40,156 nt of DNA, taken from positions 1-40,156 of the forward strand of contig JBNGIS010013837.1 of the NCBI GenBank assembly GCA_049999725.1. Reading direction: 5' to 3'. Made by a program: the position numbers and the translations under genes. Shown here one piece after another: positions 14,864-23,528 of this stretch. Source of the DNA: Haplomitrium mnioides (taxonomy: Eukaryota > Marchantiophyta > Haplomitriopsida > Calobryales). Position 1 is the stretch's first letter. The number at the start of each line of letters is the position of its first letter. The notes below the pieces were generated by a model, which worked only from the letters and a program-made list of their open reading frames with translations, was not told the DNA's origin and searched no databases.

Positions 14864-15296
14864 TGTAATAATACAAGCATAAAGTTGTGCTATTTATAAG
14901 AAAATAGAGAGGATTGAAGGAAATGGTAGTGAGTCACTTTTAGGTTAAGATTGGATTACTTGCTTTTGAAGTCACTTTTGGTGGAGAGTCACTTTTCGGT
15001 TATTTGCATTCAAAGTCACTTTTGGTAGTGAGTCGCCTTTAGGACTAAAATGAGAAGTGACTTGTAAGTGAAGAAAGAGGGATGACACTCTCTTCTCTTG
15101 TATAAATAGACGGGCTTCTTGGCCCCACTCTTCATTCTGGAGTTCCTCTCGAATCACTTGGGTTCTTTGGTTGCTTGGCTTTTGCTTGCACTCTTGGTCT
15201 TAGCTTAGACCTTGAGTTGCTTTTGGTTGAAGAACTCTATTAGAGTTCACCATGAGTTCTTACTCATTTGGATTTGATCTATGAGATTCTTTTACA
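14864..15296 (+). repeat. 5' LTR of the chromovirus
   Basis: 433 bp, equal in length to the 3' LTR at 17436-17868. It begins TGTAATAATACAAGC and ends GATTCTTTTACA. The U3 part holds several copies of an AGTCACTTTT motif (14933-15030) with related AGTGAGTC and AAGTGACTT sequences. A TATA box lies at 15101. The LTR is directly followed by the primer-binding site. Confidence 0.95.
15101..15108 (+). promoter_or_regulatory. TATA box in the 5' LTR
   Basis: TATAAATA, preceded by TCTCTTCTCTTG. The same box is at 17673-17680 in the 3' LTR. It would mark the U3/R promoter of the element. Confidence 0.7.
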
Positions 15297-15297
15297 T

Positions 15298-15309
15298 TGG
15301 TATCAGAGC
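15298..15309 (+). other. Primer-binding site (tRNA-iMet 3' end)
   Basis: TGGTATCAGAGC, one base after the 5' LTR, is complementary to the 3' end of plant initiator tRNA-Met. This is the usual priming site for plant Ty3 elements. Confidence 0.92.
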
Positions 15310-15327
15310 TACGGTTTGTTTTTTGGT

Positions 15328-15897
15328 ATGAGCTACATGGAGAATCAAGAGGAGGTGATTCAAGCAATGGAACAACAACTTGAACATCTTTCACGCCTTT
15401 TGGATATGGGAATAAAAGAAAGAGCAATGTTTCAATAGACCACCAAAGAGCAAGCGACATTTCAACAACTCAAGGATGTAGTCTCTTCTCGTCCTATTCT
15501 ACAGCTCTATGATCCAAAGGCACATTGTATAGTTGATTTTGATGCTTCTAATTTTGCTATTGGAGCAGTTTTGCAGCAAGAGTTTGAGGATGGGCTTCAT
15601 CCAAATGCCTTCATATCACGCCGGTTGAATGCGGCCGAAAGAAACTATTCTGCAAGGGATCGAGAGCAATTGGCAATGGTTTATGCTACAAAAATATAGA
15701 GGTATTATCTTTTGGGAAGACCTATAGTTATGCGCACAGATCACAAACCATTGTTACAACCAATCTATTTGGAAAATATGACAAGTCGTCATCACCGATG
15801 GGAAGATCAATTGCAACTCTTTGATATCAAGCTAGAGTACAAGCCATGAAGGTTCCACACTATTCCTGATGCACTGTCACGGAGGTCGGATCATCAA
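15328..15897 (+). pseudogene. Chromovirus gag stub fused to RT end and RNase H
   Basis: Reading from ATG 15328, about 35 residues of a gag-like start (Glu/Gln-rich) run directly into a segment typical of the RT C-terminus and RNase H: FQQLKDVVSSRPIL, then FDASNFAIGAVLQQ, AERNYSARDREQLAMV and MRTDHKPL, then IPDALSRR. The RNase H acidic residues (Asp in DAS, Glu in REQ, Asp in TDH) are all present. The frame is broken by TAG at 15436 and 15697 and TGA at 15847. The two TAGs sit where the family has Trp. The abrupt gag-to-RT-end junction is an internal deletion that removed protease and the RT polymerase domain. Confidence 0.88.
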
Positions 15898-16336
15898 GTG
15901 AATACAATGGAGGTGAGCAACATTAGTATCTTACATTTAGATGAGGCAACTAGTGGGAGTTATCGTCAAAAACTACAAGAAGATGCTTTCTTTAGTTTGG
16001 TTCGAGCACGATTGGCTGTCAAGGATAGTGAGTATCATTCTTTCTCCATTCGAGATGGTATTCTCTATCAAGATCATCAAATATATGTTCCACAAGATGA
16101 TACGCTTCGAATGGCTCGTTTACAAGAAGCGCATGACATTTATATCTCTTGGCATCTTGGAGTAGATAAAACTATAGAGTTGCTTCAACGCACTTGGTGG
16201 TAGCCTAACTTGGCTCGAGATGTTCCATGGTTTTGTTCGTTCGTGTGAAAGTTGTCAACGAAACAAAGCTTCGAATCAAAAACCAGCGGGACTTTTTCAA
16301 CCGTTACCAATTCCTACTACTCGTTGAGAACATGTA
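15898..16336 (+). pseudogene. Chromovirus integrase N-terminal zinc-binding part
   Basis: Continues the same frame as 15328. The linker after RNase H is followed by the integrase HHCC module: His residues in EAHDIYISWHLG and, after a frame change, the Cys pair in SCESCQRNK. A TAG at 16201 replaces a Trp in the RTWW region, one extra base near 16224 shifts the frame, and a TGA at 16325 again falls at an expected Trp before the catalytic core. Not translatable as it stands. Confidence 0.85.
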
Positions 16337-16339
16337 AGT

Positions 16340-16966
16340 TTGGATCTTGTCACTTCACTTCCAACTACGCATCGTGGGTTTACTGCTATTGTGGTGTTTG
16401 TGGACAAGCTAAGCAAGCAGATTCATTTAGCGCCAATGGTGGATACAGTCGATGCTGTACAATTGGCAAAAATTTACTTTGATACTGTTTTTCGCCATCA
16501 CGGAATGCCCAAGGTTTTAATATCTGATCGGGATCCGCGTTTCACTGGAAAGTTTTGGAGAGAGTTATTCAAACTTCTAGGAACCAAACTTTCTATGTCT
16601 ACTGCTTATCATCCGCAAACAGATGGGCAAACGGAGCATGCTAATCGCACTATGGAGGACATGCTTGGCGCGTTCATCAATGTTCATCACACCGATTGGG
16701 ATAGTTTCTTACCGGTTGTGGAGTTTGCTTACAACAACTCCAAACAAGCAAGTACTGGGTTTTCCCCTTTCTTTCTTAATTCGGGTCAGCATCCTCTTGT
16801 TCACGATGGTTTGCTTTCTCCTACTTCTTCTAATGTTCCAAGTATTTCTACTTTTTTGTCTCGTTTATCTTCTTCCTTGCAAGATGCTCGCAACCATCTT
16901 ACTGTTGCTCAAAATCGGCAAAAGAATATGCCGATAGCCGTCGTTGTGATTGCTCTTATGTTTTAG
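16340..16966 (+). pseudogene. Chromovirus integrase catalytic core
   Basis: An open stretch of 208 codons holds the integrase core: first Asp in SLDLVTSLP, second Asp in ISDRDPRFTGKFW, and Glu in HPQTDGQTEHANRT, with family spacing. It continues into FAYNNSKQASTGFSPF and GQHPL. The DDE residues all survive, so this is the best-preserved domain of the element. The frame ends in unrelated residues because one base is missing in an A-run near 16920. The proper reading continues in another frame. Confidence 0.9.
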
Positions 16967-17421
16967 GTGACCAAGTTATATTATCCACTCATGATCTTCC
17001 ATTGTCTTTAGATACTCAAGTTCGTAAGTTATCTCCTGCTTTGATTGGTTCTTTCTCTATTTCTTAGGTTATTTCTCCTGTTGCTTATAAACTTGATCTT
17101 CCTCTTCATATGAAGATTCATCATGTGTTCCATGTGTCTAAACTTAAGCCTTTTGTTCCTAGTCCATCTTCTTTTCCAAATCGTGTTCAACTTCCTCCTC
17201 CGGCCATTGTTCTTCATGATAATGAAGAATTTGAAGTAGACCACATTTTGGCGAAAAGAGTTATCAAGCACGAGCGGCATCCACAAGTTCAATACAAGGT
17301 TTTGTGGAAAGGCTATCCACTTCATAATGCTACTTGGGAACCTTCTTCAAATCTTGAGAATGCTCAAGAAGCTATTAAAATTTTTGAAAGTTGCGGCAAT
17401 GATGAGAACGTCATCGACTAG
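16967..17421 (+). pseudogene. Chromovirus integrase C-terminus with chromodomain
   Basis: After the frameshift the reading resumes with GDQVILST, a stop (TAG 17065), then ISPVAYKLDLP and HHVFHVSKLKPF, the conserved end of Ty3 integrase. Residues from about 17226 form a chromodomain: EFEVDHILAKRV, VLWKGYPLHNATWEP, then a helix around NAQEAIKIFE. The aromatic positions (Phe of EFEV, Trp of LWKGY, Trp of TWEP) are present. Chromodomains of this type are thought to guide integration to heterochromatin, which fits an insertion in satellite DNA. Ends in TAG at 17419-17421. Confidence 0.9.
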
Positions 17422-17435
17422 ACGGCGAGGATTAA

Positions 17436-17868
17436 TGTAACAGTTCAAGCATAAGGTTGTGCTATTTATAAGAAAATAAAGAGGATTGAAGGAAGTGGTA
17501 GTGAGTCATTTTTAGGTTAAGATTGGATTACTTGCTTTTGAAGTCACTTTTGGTGGAGAGTCACTTTTAGGTTACTTGCATTTGAAGTCACTTTTGGTAG
17601 TGAGTCACCTTTAGGGCTGAAATAAGAAGTGACTTGGAAGTGAAGAAAGAGGGATGACACTCTCTTCTCTTGTATAAATAGACGAGCTTCTTAGCCCCAC
17701 TCCTCATTCTAAAGTTCCTCTCGAATCACTTGGGTTCTTTGGTTGCTTGGCTTTTGCTTGCACTCTTGGTCTTAGCTTAGACCTTGAGTTGCTTTTGGTT
17801 GAAGAACTCTATTAGAGTTCACCATGAGTTCTTACTCATTTGGATTTGGTCTATGAGATTCTTTTACA
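17436..17868 (+). repeat. 3' LTR of the chromovirus
   Basis: 433 bp, starting TGTAACAGTTCAAGC and ending TTTTACA. It is about 95% identical to the 5' LTR by hand count (about 22 differences, about 19 of them transitions) and is preceded by a short purine-rich stretch ACGGCGAGGA. A TATA box lies at 17673-17680. Confidence 0.95.
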
Positions 17869-17873
17869 ATCCA
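17869..17873. repeat. Target-site duplication, right (ATCCA)
   Basis: Second copy of the 5-bp target duplication of the chromovirus, matching 14859-14863. Confidence 0.95.
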
Positions 17874-18633
17874 TGACTACCTTCGTCAAGTAACTTGTGA
17901 ACAATACATGATGCATCACTACCATCTTCAACTTAGTTGCAAATAAATTTATCTTTATGTTCCTATACATGATGCATGACTACCGTCCCCAAATTAGTGG
18001 AAACAATACTTTATGTTTCTTATACACGATGCATGACTACCTTTCTCAAATTAGTTGCAAACAATACATCATACACTACTATTATTTTCAACTCACTTTC
18101 AAACAAGTTTATCTTTGTAATTCTCGACACGATGTATGACTACCTTCTTTAAAGCATTTGCAAACAATACATGATGCATCACTACCTTCTTTAACTTAGT
18201 TGCAAATACGTTTATCCATATAATCCTATGCATGATGCATGACTACCTTCCTCAAATCAGTTGCAAACAATACACAATACATCAGTACCTTCTTCAACTG
18301 AGTTGCAAACAAGTTTATCTTCATGTTCCTATACACAAGGTATAGCTACCTTTCTCAAATGAATTGCAAACAATAAATGTTGCATCACTACCTTCTCCAA
18401 CTTTTTTGCAAACTAGTTCATTCTTATGTTCCTATACACGATGCATGACTACCTTCGTCAAGTAAATTGCAAACAATACATGATGCATCACTTGCTTCTT
18501 CAACTTAGTTGCAAAAAAGTTTATCTTTATGTTCCTATGCACGATACATGACTACATTCCTCAAAACAGTTGCAAACAACACATAATGCATTACTGTCAT
18601 TTTCAACTTAGTTGCAACCAAGTTTATCTCTAA

Positions 18634-18703
18634 TCAACTTTCTATTAATTATCCTCCAGTTGAATGAACCTCTCACGTCCTCTTGTCCTCTAAACTTTCT
18701 CCA
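18634..18703. other. Short non-satellite segment inside the array
   Basis: About 70 bp (starting ATCAACTTTCTATTAATTAT) show no satellite match. The satellite stops within the GTTTATCTCTA part of a unit and resumes at TTTTCCTACACACG, so the segment sits inside one unit. I see no terminal repeats or coding capacity. It may be filler DNA from a repaired break. Confidence 0.6.
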
Positions 18704-20849
18704 TTTTCCTACACACGCTTCATCCATACCTACCTTGAATCAGTTGCAAAGAAGACATGATGCATCACTACTTTCTTCAACTTAGTTGCAAACAAGTTTA
18801 TCTTAATGTTCCTATACAAGACGCATGACTAACTGCCTCAAATGAGGTCCAAACAATACATGATGCATCACTTCCTTCTTCAACTTAGTTGCAAACAAGT
18901 TTATCTTTATGTTCCTTTACACGATGCATGACTACCTTTCCAAAATCAGTTGCAAACAATACATGATGCATCACTACCTTCTTCAACTTAGTTGTAAACA
19001 AGTTTATCTTTATATTCCTATACATGTTGCATGACTACCTTCCTCAAATCACTTGCAAACAATGCATGATGCATCACTACCATTTTCAATTTAGTTGTAA
19101 ACAAGTTAATCTTTATGTTCATTTACATGATGCATAACTACCTTCCTCAAATGTCTTGCAAACAATAGAGGTTGCATCACTTTCTTCCTCAACTTAGCTA
19201 CAAAAGTTGTTATAGTTATGTTTTTTTTACGATGCATCATTACCCTTTTCAAATTAGTTGTGAAAAATACCTAATACATCATTACCTTCTTCAACTTAGT
19301 TGGAAGTAAGTTGTTTTTTTTGTTCCTATACACGATGCATGACTACTTTTCTCAAATCAACTACAAACAATACATGATGCATCAATGTCTTTTTCAACTT
19401 TGTTGCAAACAAGTTAATCTTTATGTTTCTATACACGTTGCATGACTACTTCCTCAAGTAAGTTGCAACCAATACATGATGCATCACTACCTTCTTCAAC
19501 TTAATTGCAAACAAGTTTATCTTCATGGTCCAATACACAAGGCATGAGTACCTTTCTCAAATTAGTTGCAAAAAACACATGATGCATCACTACCTTTTTC
19601 AACTTAGTTTCAAACAAGTTTGTTTTTTTGTTTCTCTACACGATTCATGAGTACCTTCTTTAAAAATGTTGCAAACAATAAATGATGCATCACTACCTTC
19701 TTCAACTTAATTGCATACAACTCTATCTTTGTTTTTCTATACACAATGCATGACTACCTTCCTCAAATCAGGTGCAAGCAATACATGACGCATCACTTAT
19801 TTCTTCAATTTAGTTGCAAACAAGTTTATCTTTATGTTCCTTTCCACGATGCATCGCTACCTTTCTCAAATAAGTTGCAACCAATACACCATGCATCAAT
19901 ACCTTCTACAACTTAGTTACAAACAACCAACCTTTATGTTACTATATACAATGCATAACTATCTTTCTCGTACATATAGTGCATAACTACCTTTCTCAAA
20001 TCAGTTGCAAACAATACACGATGCATCACTACCTTCTTCACATTACTTGCATACAAGTTTATCTTTATGTTCCTATACACGATGCATGTCTACCTTACTC
20101 AAATAAGTTGCAAACAATACACGATGCATCACAACCTCATTAAATTAGTTACAAGAAAGTTTATCTATATGTTTCTATACACGATGTATAACTACTACCT
20201 TCCTCAAGTTAGTTGCAAACAATAAATGATGCATCACTACCTTCTTGAAAAAAGTTGCAAACAAGTTTATATTTATCTTCCTATGCATAATGCATGACTA
20301 CCTTCCTCAAATAAGTTGCAAACAATACATGATGCATTACTATCATTTTTTACTTTATTGCAAACAAGTTTATCTTTATTATCCTCCACACGATGCATGT
20401 TTACCTTCCTCAAAGCAGTTGGAAGCAATACATGATGCATCACTACCTTCTTCAACTTAGTTTCAAACAAGTTAATCTTTATGTTCCTATACATGATGCA
20501 TACCTACCTTCCTCAAATCAGTTGCAAACAATACACGATGCATAACTACCTTCTTCAACTTAGTCACAAACAAGTTAATCTTTATATTCCTATACAAGAT
20601 ACATGACTACCTTCCTCAAATTAGTTGCAAACAATATCTAGTGCGTAACTACCTTCTTCTACTTAGTTGCAAACAAGTTTATCTTTATGTTCCTATGCAC
20701 GATGCACAACAACCTTCCTCAAATTAGTTGCAAACAATACATGATGCATAACTACCTTCTTCAACTTAGTTACAAACAAGTTAATCTTTATGTTCCTATA
20801 CACGATGCATCACTACCTTCCTCAAATCAGTTGCAAACAATACACGATG

Positions 20850-21725
20850 CATAACTCTCTTCTTCAACTTAATTGCAAACAAGGTAATCTTTGTCTTCCT
20901 ATGTGTGATGGATGACTACCTTTCTCAAATCAATTGCAAATTAAACACGATGCATAACTACCTTCTTAAAGTTAGTTGCAAACAAGTTTATCTTTATGTT
21001 TCTATACACAATGTATGACTACCTTTCTCAAATCAGTTGCAAACAAAAAACGATCCTTAACTACCTTCTTAATCTTAGTTACAAACAAGTTAATCTTTTT
21101 GTTCNNNNNNNNNNCACGATGCATAATTGCCTTCTTCAACTTAGTTGCAAACAAGTTTATCCTTATGTTTGTATACACTATGTATGACTACCTTCCTCAA
21201 ATCAGTTGCAAACAATACATTATGCATAACTACCTTCTTAAGGTTAGTTGCAAACAAGTTTATCTTTATGTTCATATACACGATGCATGACTACCTTCTT
21301 CAAATCAGTTGCAAACCATACACGATCCATAGGTACCTTCTTCAACTTAGTCACAAAAAAGTTAATCTTTATGTTCTTGATACGGTGCATGTCTACCTTC
21401 CTCAAATTAGTTGCAAACAATACAGGATATATAACTACCTGCTTCAACTTAGTTATAAACAAGTTTATCTTTATGTTCCTATACACGATGCATCACTACA
21501 TTCCTCAAATCAGCTGCAAACAATACATGATGCATAACTCTCTTCTTCAACTTAATTGCAATCAAGGTAATCTTTGTCTTCCTATGTGTGATGCATGACT
21601 ACTTTTCTCAAATCAATTGCAAATTAAACATGATGCATAACTACCTTCTTAAAGTTAGTTGCAAACAAAAAACGATCCTTAACTACCTTCTTAATCTTAG
21701 TTACAAACAAGCTAATCTTTATGTT
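20850..21725. repeat. Duplicated multi-unit block with a 67-bp loss in copy 2
   Basis: 20850-21095 and 21533-21720 share rare variants in order: ATAACTCTCTTCTTCAACTT, TTTGTCTTCCTATGTGTGAT, CAATTGCAAATTAAACA, TTCTTAAAGTTAGTTGCAAA and AAAAAACGATCCTTAACTAC. Copy 2 lacks the stretch between two successive TTGCAAACAA boxes of copy 1 (about 67 bp), as expected from slippage or unequal pairing between half-units. Confidence 0.8.
21105..21114. other. Assembly gap (10 N)
   Basis: Ten N bases in the satellite. Neighbouring units have about five bases between GTTC and CACGAT at this place, so the gap length is a placeholder and unknown numbers of units could be missing. Confidence 0.95.
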
Positions 21726-22684
21726 CCTATACACAATGCATGACTACCTTCCTCAAATCACTATCAAATAATATACAATACATAACTACCTTCTTGAACT
21801 TAGTCACAGAGAAGCATGACTACCTTTCTCAAATAAGGTTCAAACAATAGACGATGCATAACTACCTTCTTCAACTTAGTTACAATCAAGTTAATCTTAA
21901 GTTAATCTTTGTGTTCCTATACACAATGCATGACTACCTTCCTCAAATCAGTATCAAATAATACATGATACATAGCTACCTACTTAAACTTAGTCACAAA
22001 CAAGTTAATCTTTATGTTCTTATATATGATGCATGACTACATTTCTCAAATCAGGTTCAAACAATACACGATGCATAACTACCTTCTTCAACTTAGTTAC
22101 AATTAAGTTAATCTTTATGTTCTTATATATAATGCATGACTACCTTTCTTAAATCAGTATCAAACAATACACGATGCACAACTACCTTCTTCAAGTTAGT
22201 TACAAACAAGTTTAACTTTATGTTCTTATACACGATGTGTGACTACCTTCTTCAAATCAATTGCAAACAATACACAATGCATAAATACGTTCTTCAACTT
22301 AGTTACAAACAAGTTTATCTTTATGTTCCTATAGACGATGCATGACAACCTTACTCAAATCAGCTCCAAACAATACACGATGCATAACTACCTTCTTCAA
22401 CTTAGTTTCAAACAAGTTAATCTTTATGTTCCTATACACGATACATGACTATCTTCCTCAAATTAGTATCAAATAATACACGATGCATAACTATCTTCTT
22501 CAACTTAGTTGCAAACAAGTTTATCTTTATGTTCCTATACATGATGCATGACAACCTTACTCAAATGAGTTGTAGACAATACACAATGCATAAGTAACTT
22601 CTTCAACGTAGTTGCAAGTGAGTTTATATGTATGCTTATTGTCTTTTGTAGTTCGTGCTTATAGTCTTGTCGCTACTACTACTA

Positions 22685-22752
22685 CGTACTCCAACTTAGT
22701 TACAAACAAGATGATATTGCGTACTCCAACTTAGTTACAAACAAGATGATAT
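22685..22752. repeat. 35-bp tandem duplication at the satellite edge
   Basis: Two copies (22685-22719, 22720-22752) of a unit starting CGTACTCCAACTTAGTTACA and containing ACAAACAAGATGATAT. The core CAACTTAGTTACAAACAAG is the satellite box, so these are stray satellite pieces re-duplicated at the border, after ordinary satellite units end near 22622. Confidence 0.85.
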
Positions 22753-23237
22753 AGGCAACTCTTACTAACTCTTTAGCTGTACTATAAACAAGTTAGAGAG
22801 AATGGCTAATTTATTGCAGTTAATGAGCTAATTTCATAGCATCCTTTCTCGTCTCTAACCTAAATTTGCATGTAACTTTCTGCCTTCCTTTTATCCAATC
22901 TATTTATGAGTAATATGTGAGTGAATTTATTTGGTAAGAATTCACATGAGAGTGTCATGGTCTCGAAGATGAGAAATGATTGGAGAGGGTCTCCCCACAT
23001 GCACGCAAGATTTTGGTTGATTCATTAGATCGTGTGCCTGATGCGGAGGTTTTCCTGACTTGGGAAAACGAGGTCTTTAGCACAAATTTGAGTCGGCTGT
23101 CCCTTTTTTGTGCCCATTGTCTACAGTATATGATATCCTCACATTGAATGCTCGGGCATTCCGTGGCCTGAAGACTAGGCTGCTGAATTGGAGGAGTAGA
23201 AAAGGCATTCTTTTGTGAGCAGGTGGTCTCTAGCAAA
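22753..23237 (+). promoter_or_regulatory. Region upstream of NDC1 (promoter / 5' UTR, unresolved)
   Basis: About 485 bp of unique sequence between the satellite border and the first usable in-frame ATG of NDC1. It should hold the promoter and 5' UTR. I see no convincing TATA box. An acceptor-like TTCTTTTGTGAGCAG ends at 23222, so an extra upstream exon or 5' UTR intron is possible. Confidence 0.35.
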
Positions 23238-23528
23238 ATGTATAATTCTTGTGCGAACTGGAACACTACTGGTCGCATCTTTGAAGCTGGGAACCTGTGT
23301 GGTAAGTCTATGAAGATCTGTCATCTTCGCATGACATCTGACCGAAAGAACGATTGGTGGAGGTTCTGTCAAAATTTCACTGGTCAGAGATTAATTGGCG
23401 CTGGCATTGCAACGAAAGGTTTTCACGTGACGAATTCAACTAGTCTAGAAGGAGAGCGCAGCCAAATAGCAATTCCAAACCATGATGACGGTACTTCCGG
23501 GACAGGCTTCGCATGGTCGGATAAGAAG
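23238..23528 (+). CDS. NDC1: NDC1 exon 1 (transit-peptide region)
   Basis: 97 codons ending GFAWSDKK, followed by the donor GTAGAG. The end lines up with the Trp-Pro/Ser-Asp-Lys residues that precede the FAD motif in plant NDC1. The rest is poorly conserved and basic, as expected for an organelle-targeting sequence. ATG 23238 is the first in-frame ATG after a stop at 23184. An upstream exon cannot be excluded. Confidence 0.65.

Larger units (their letters stand above)
14864..17868 (+). mobile_element. Internally deleted Ty3 chromovirus inserted in the satellite
   Basis: A complete insertion of 3005 bp, flanked by the ATCCA target duplication. It has two 433-bp LTRs that start TGTAA and end TTTTACA, a tRNA-iMet primer-binding site, a pol remnant and a short purine-rich stretch (17422-17435) before the 3' LTR. 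The internal part is only about 2.1 kb. It goes from a short gag-like start straight into the end of reverse transcriptase, so most of gag, the protease and the RT polymerase are missing. What remains is RNase H, integrase and a C-terminal chromodomain, in the order typical of Ty3 chromoviruses. Several stops and two frameshifts make it non-coding today. A hand comparison of the LTRs gives about 22 differences (about 95% identity), mostly transitions. Confidence 0.95.
17869..22622. repeat. 103-bp satellite array, right block
   Basis: Continuation of the left block; its first bases complete the unit split by the chromovirus. About 46 units. From about 20500 a subfamily dominates in which the second half starts GCATAACTACC and reads ACAAACAAGTTAATC instead of GCAAACAAGTTTATC. 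The array fades out at about 22620, roughly 600 bp before the first recognised NDC1 exon. No gene is seen inside. Confidence 0.96.

Noticed and set aside
14972-15460. Open frames on the minus strand in the 5' LTR and leader
   Set aside because: They overlap LTR signals and the primer site and have no recognisable content.
1-22622. CRISPR-like array
   Set aside because: Units are contiguous and diverged with no unique spacers, and the genome is a plant.
22955-23372. Two minus-strand frames upstream of and across NDC1 exon 1
   Set aside because: They oppose a better supported exon and have no recognisable motif.
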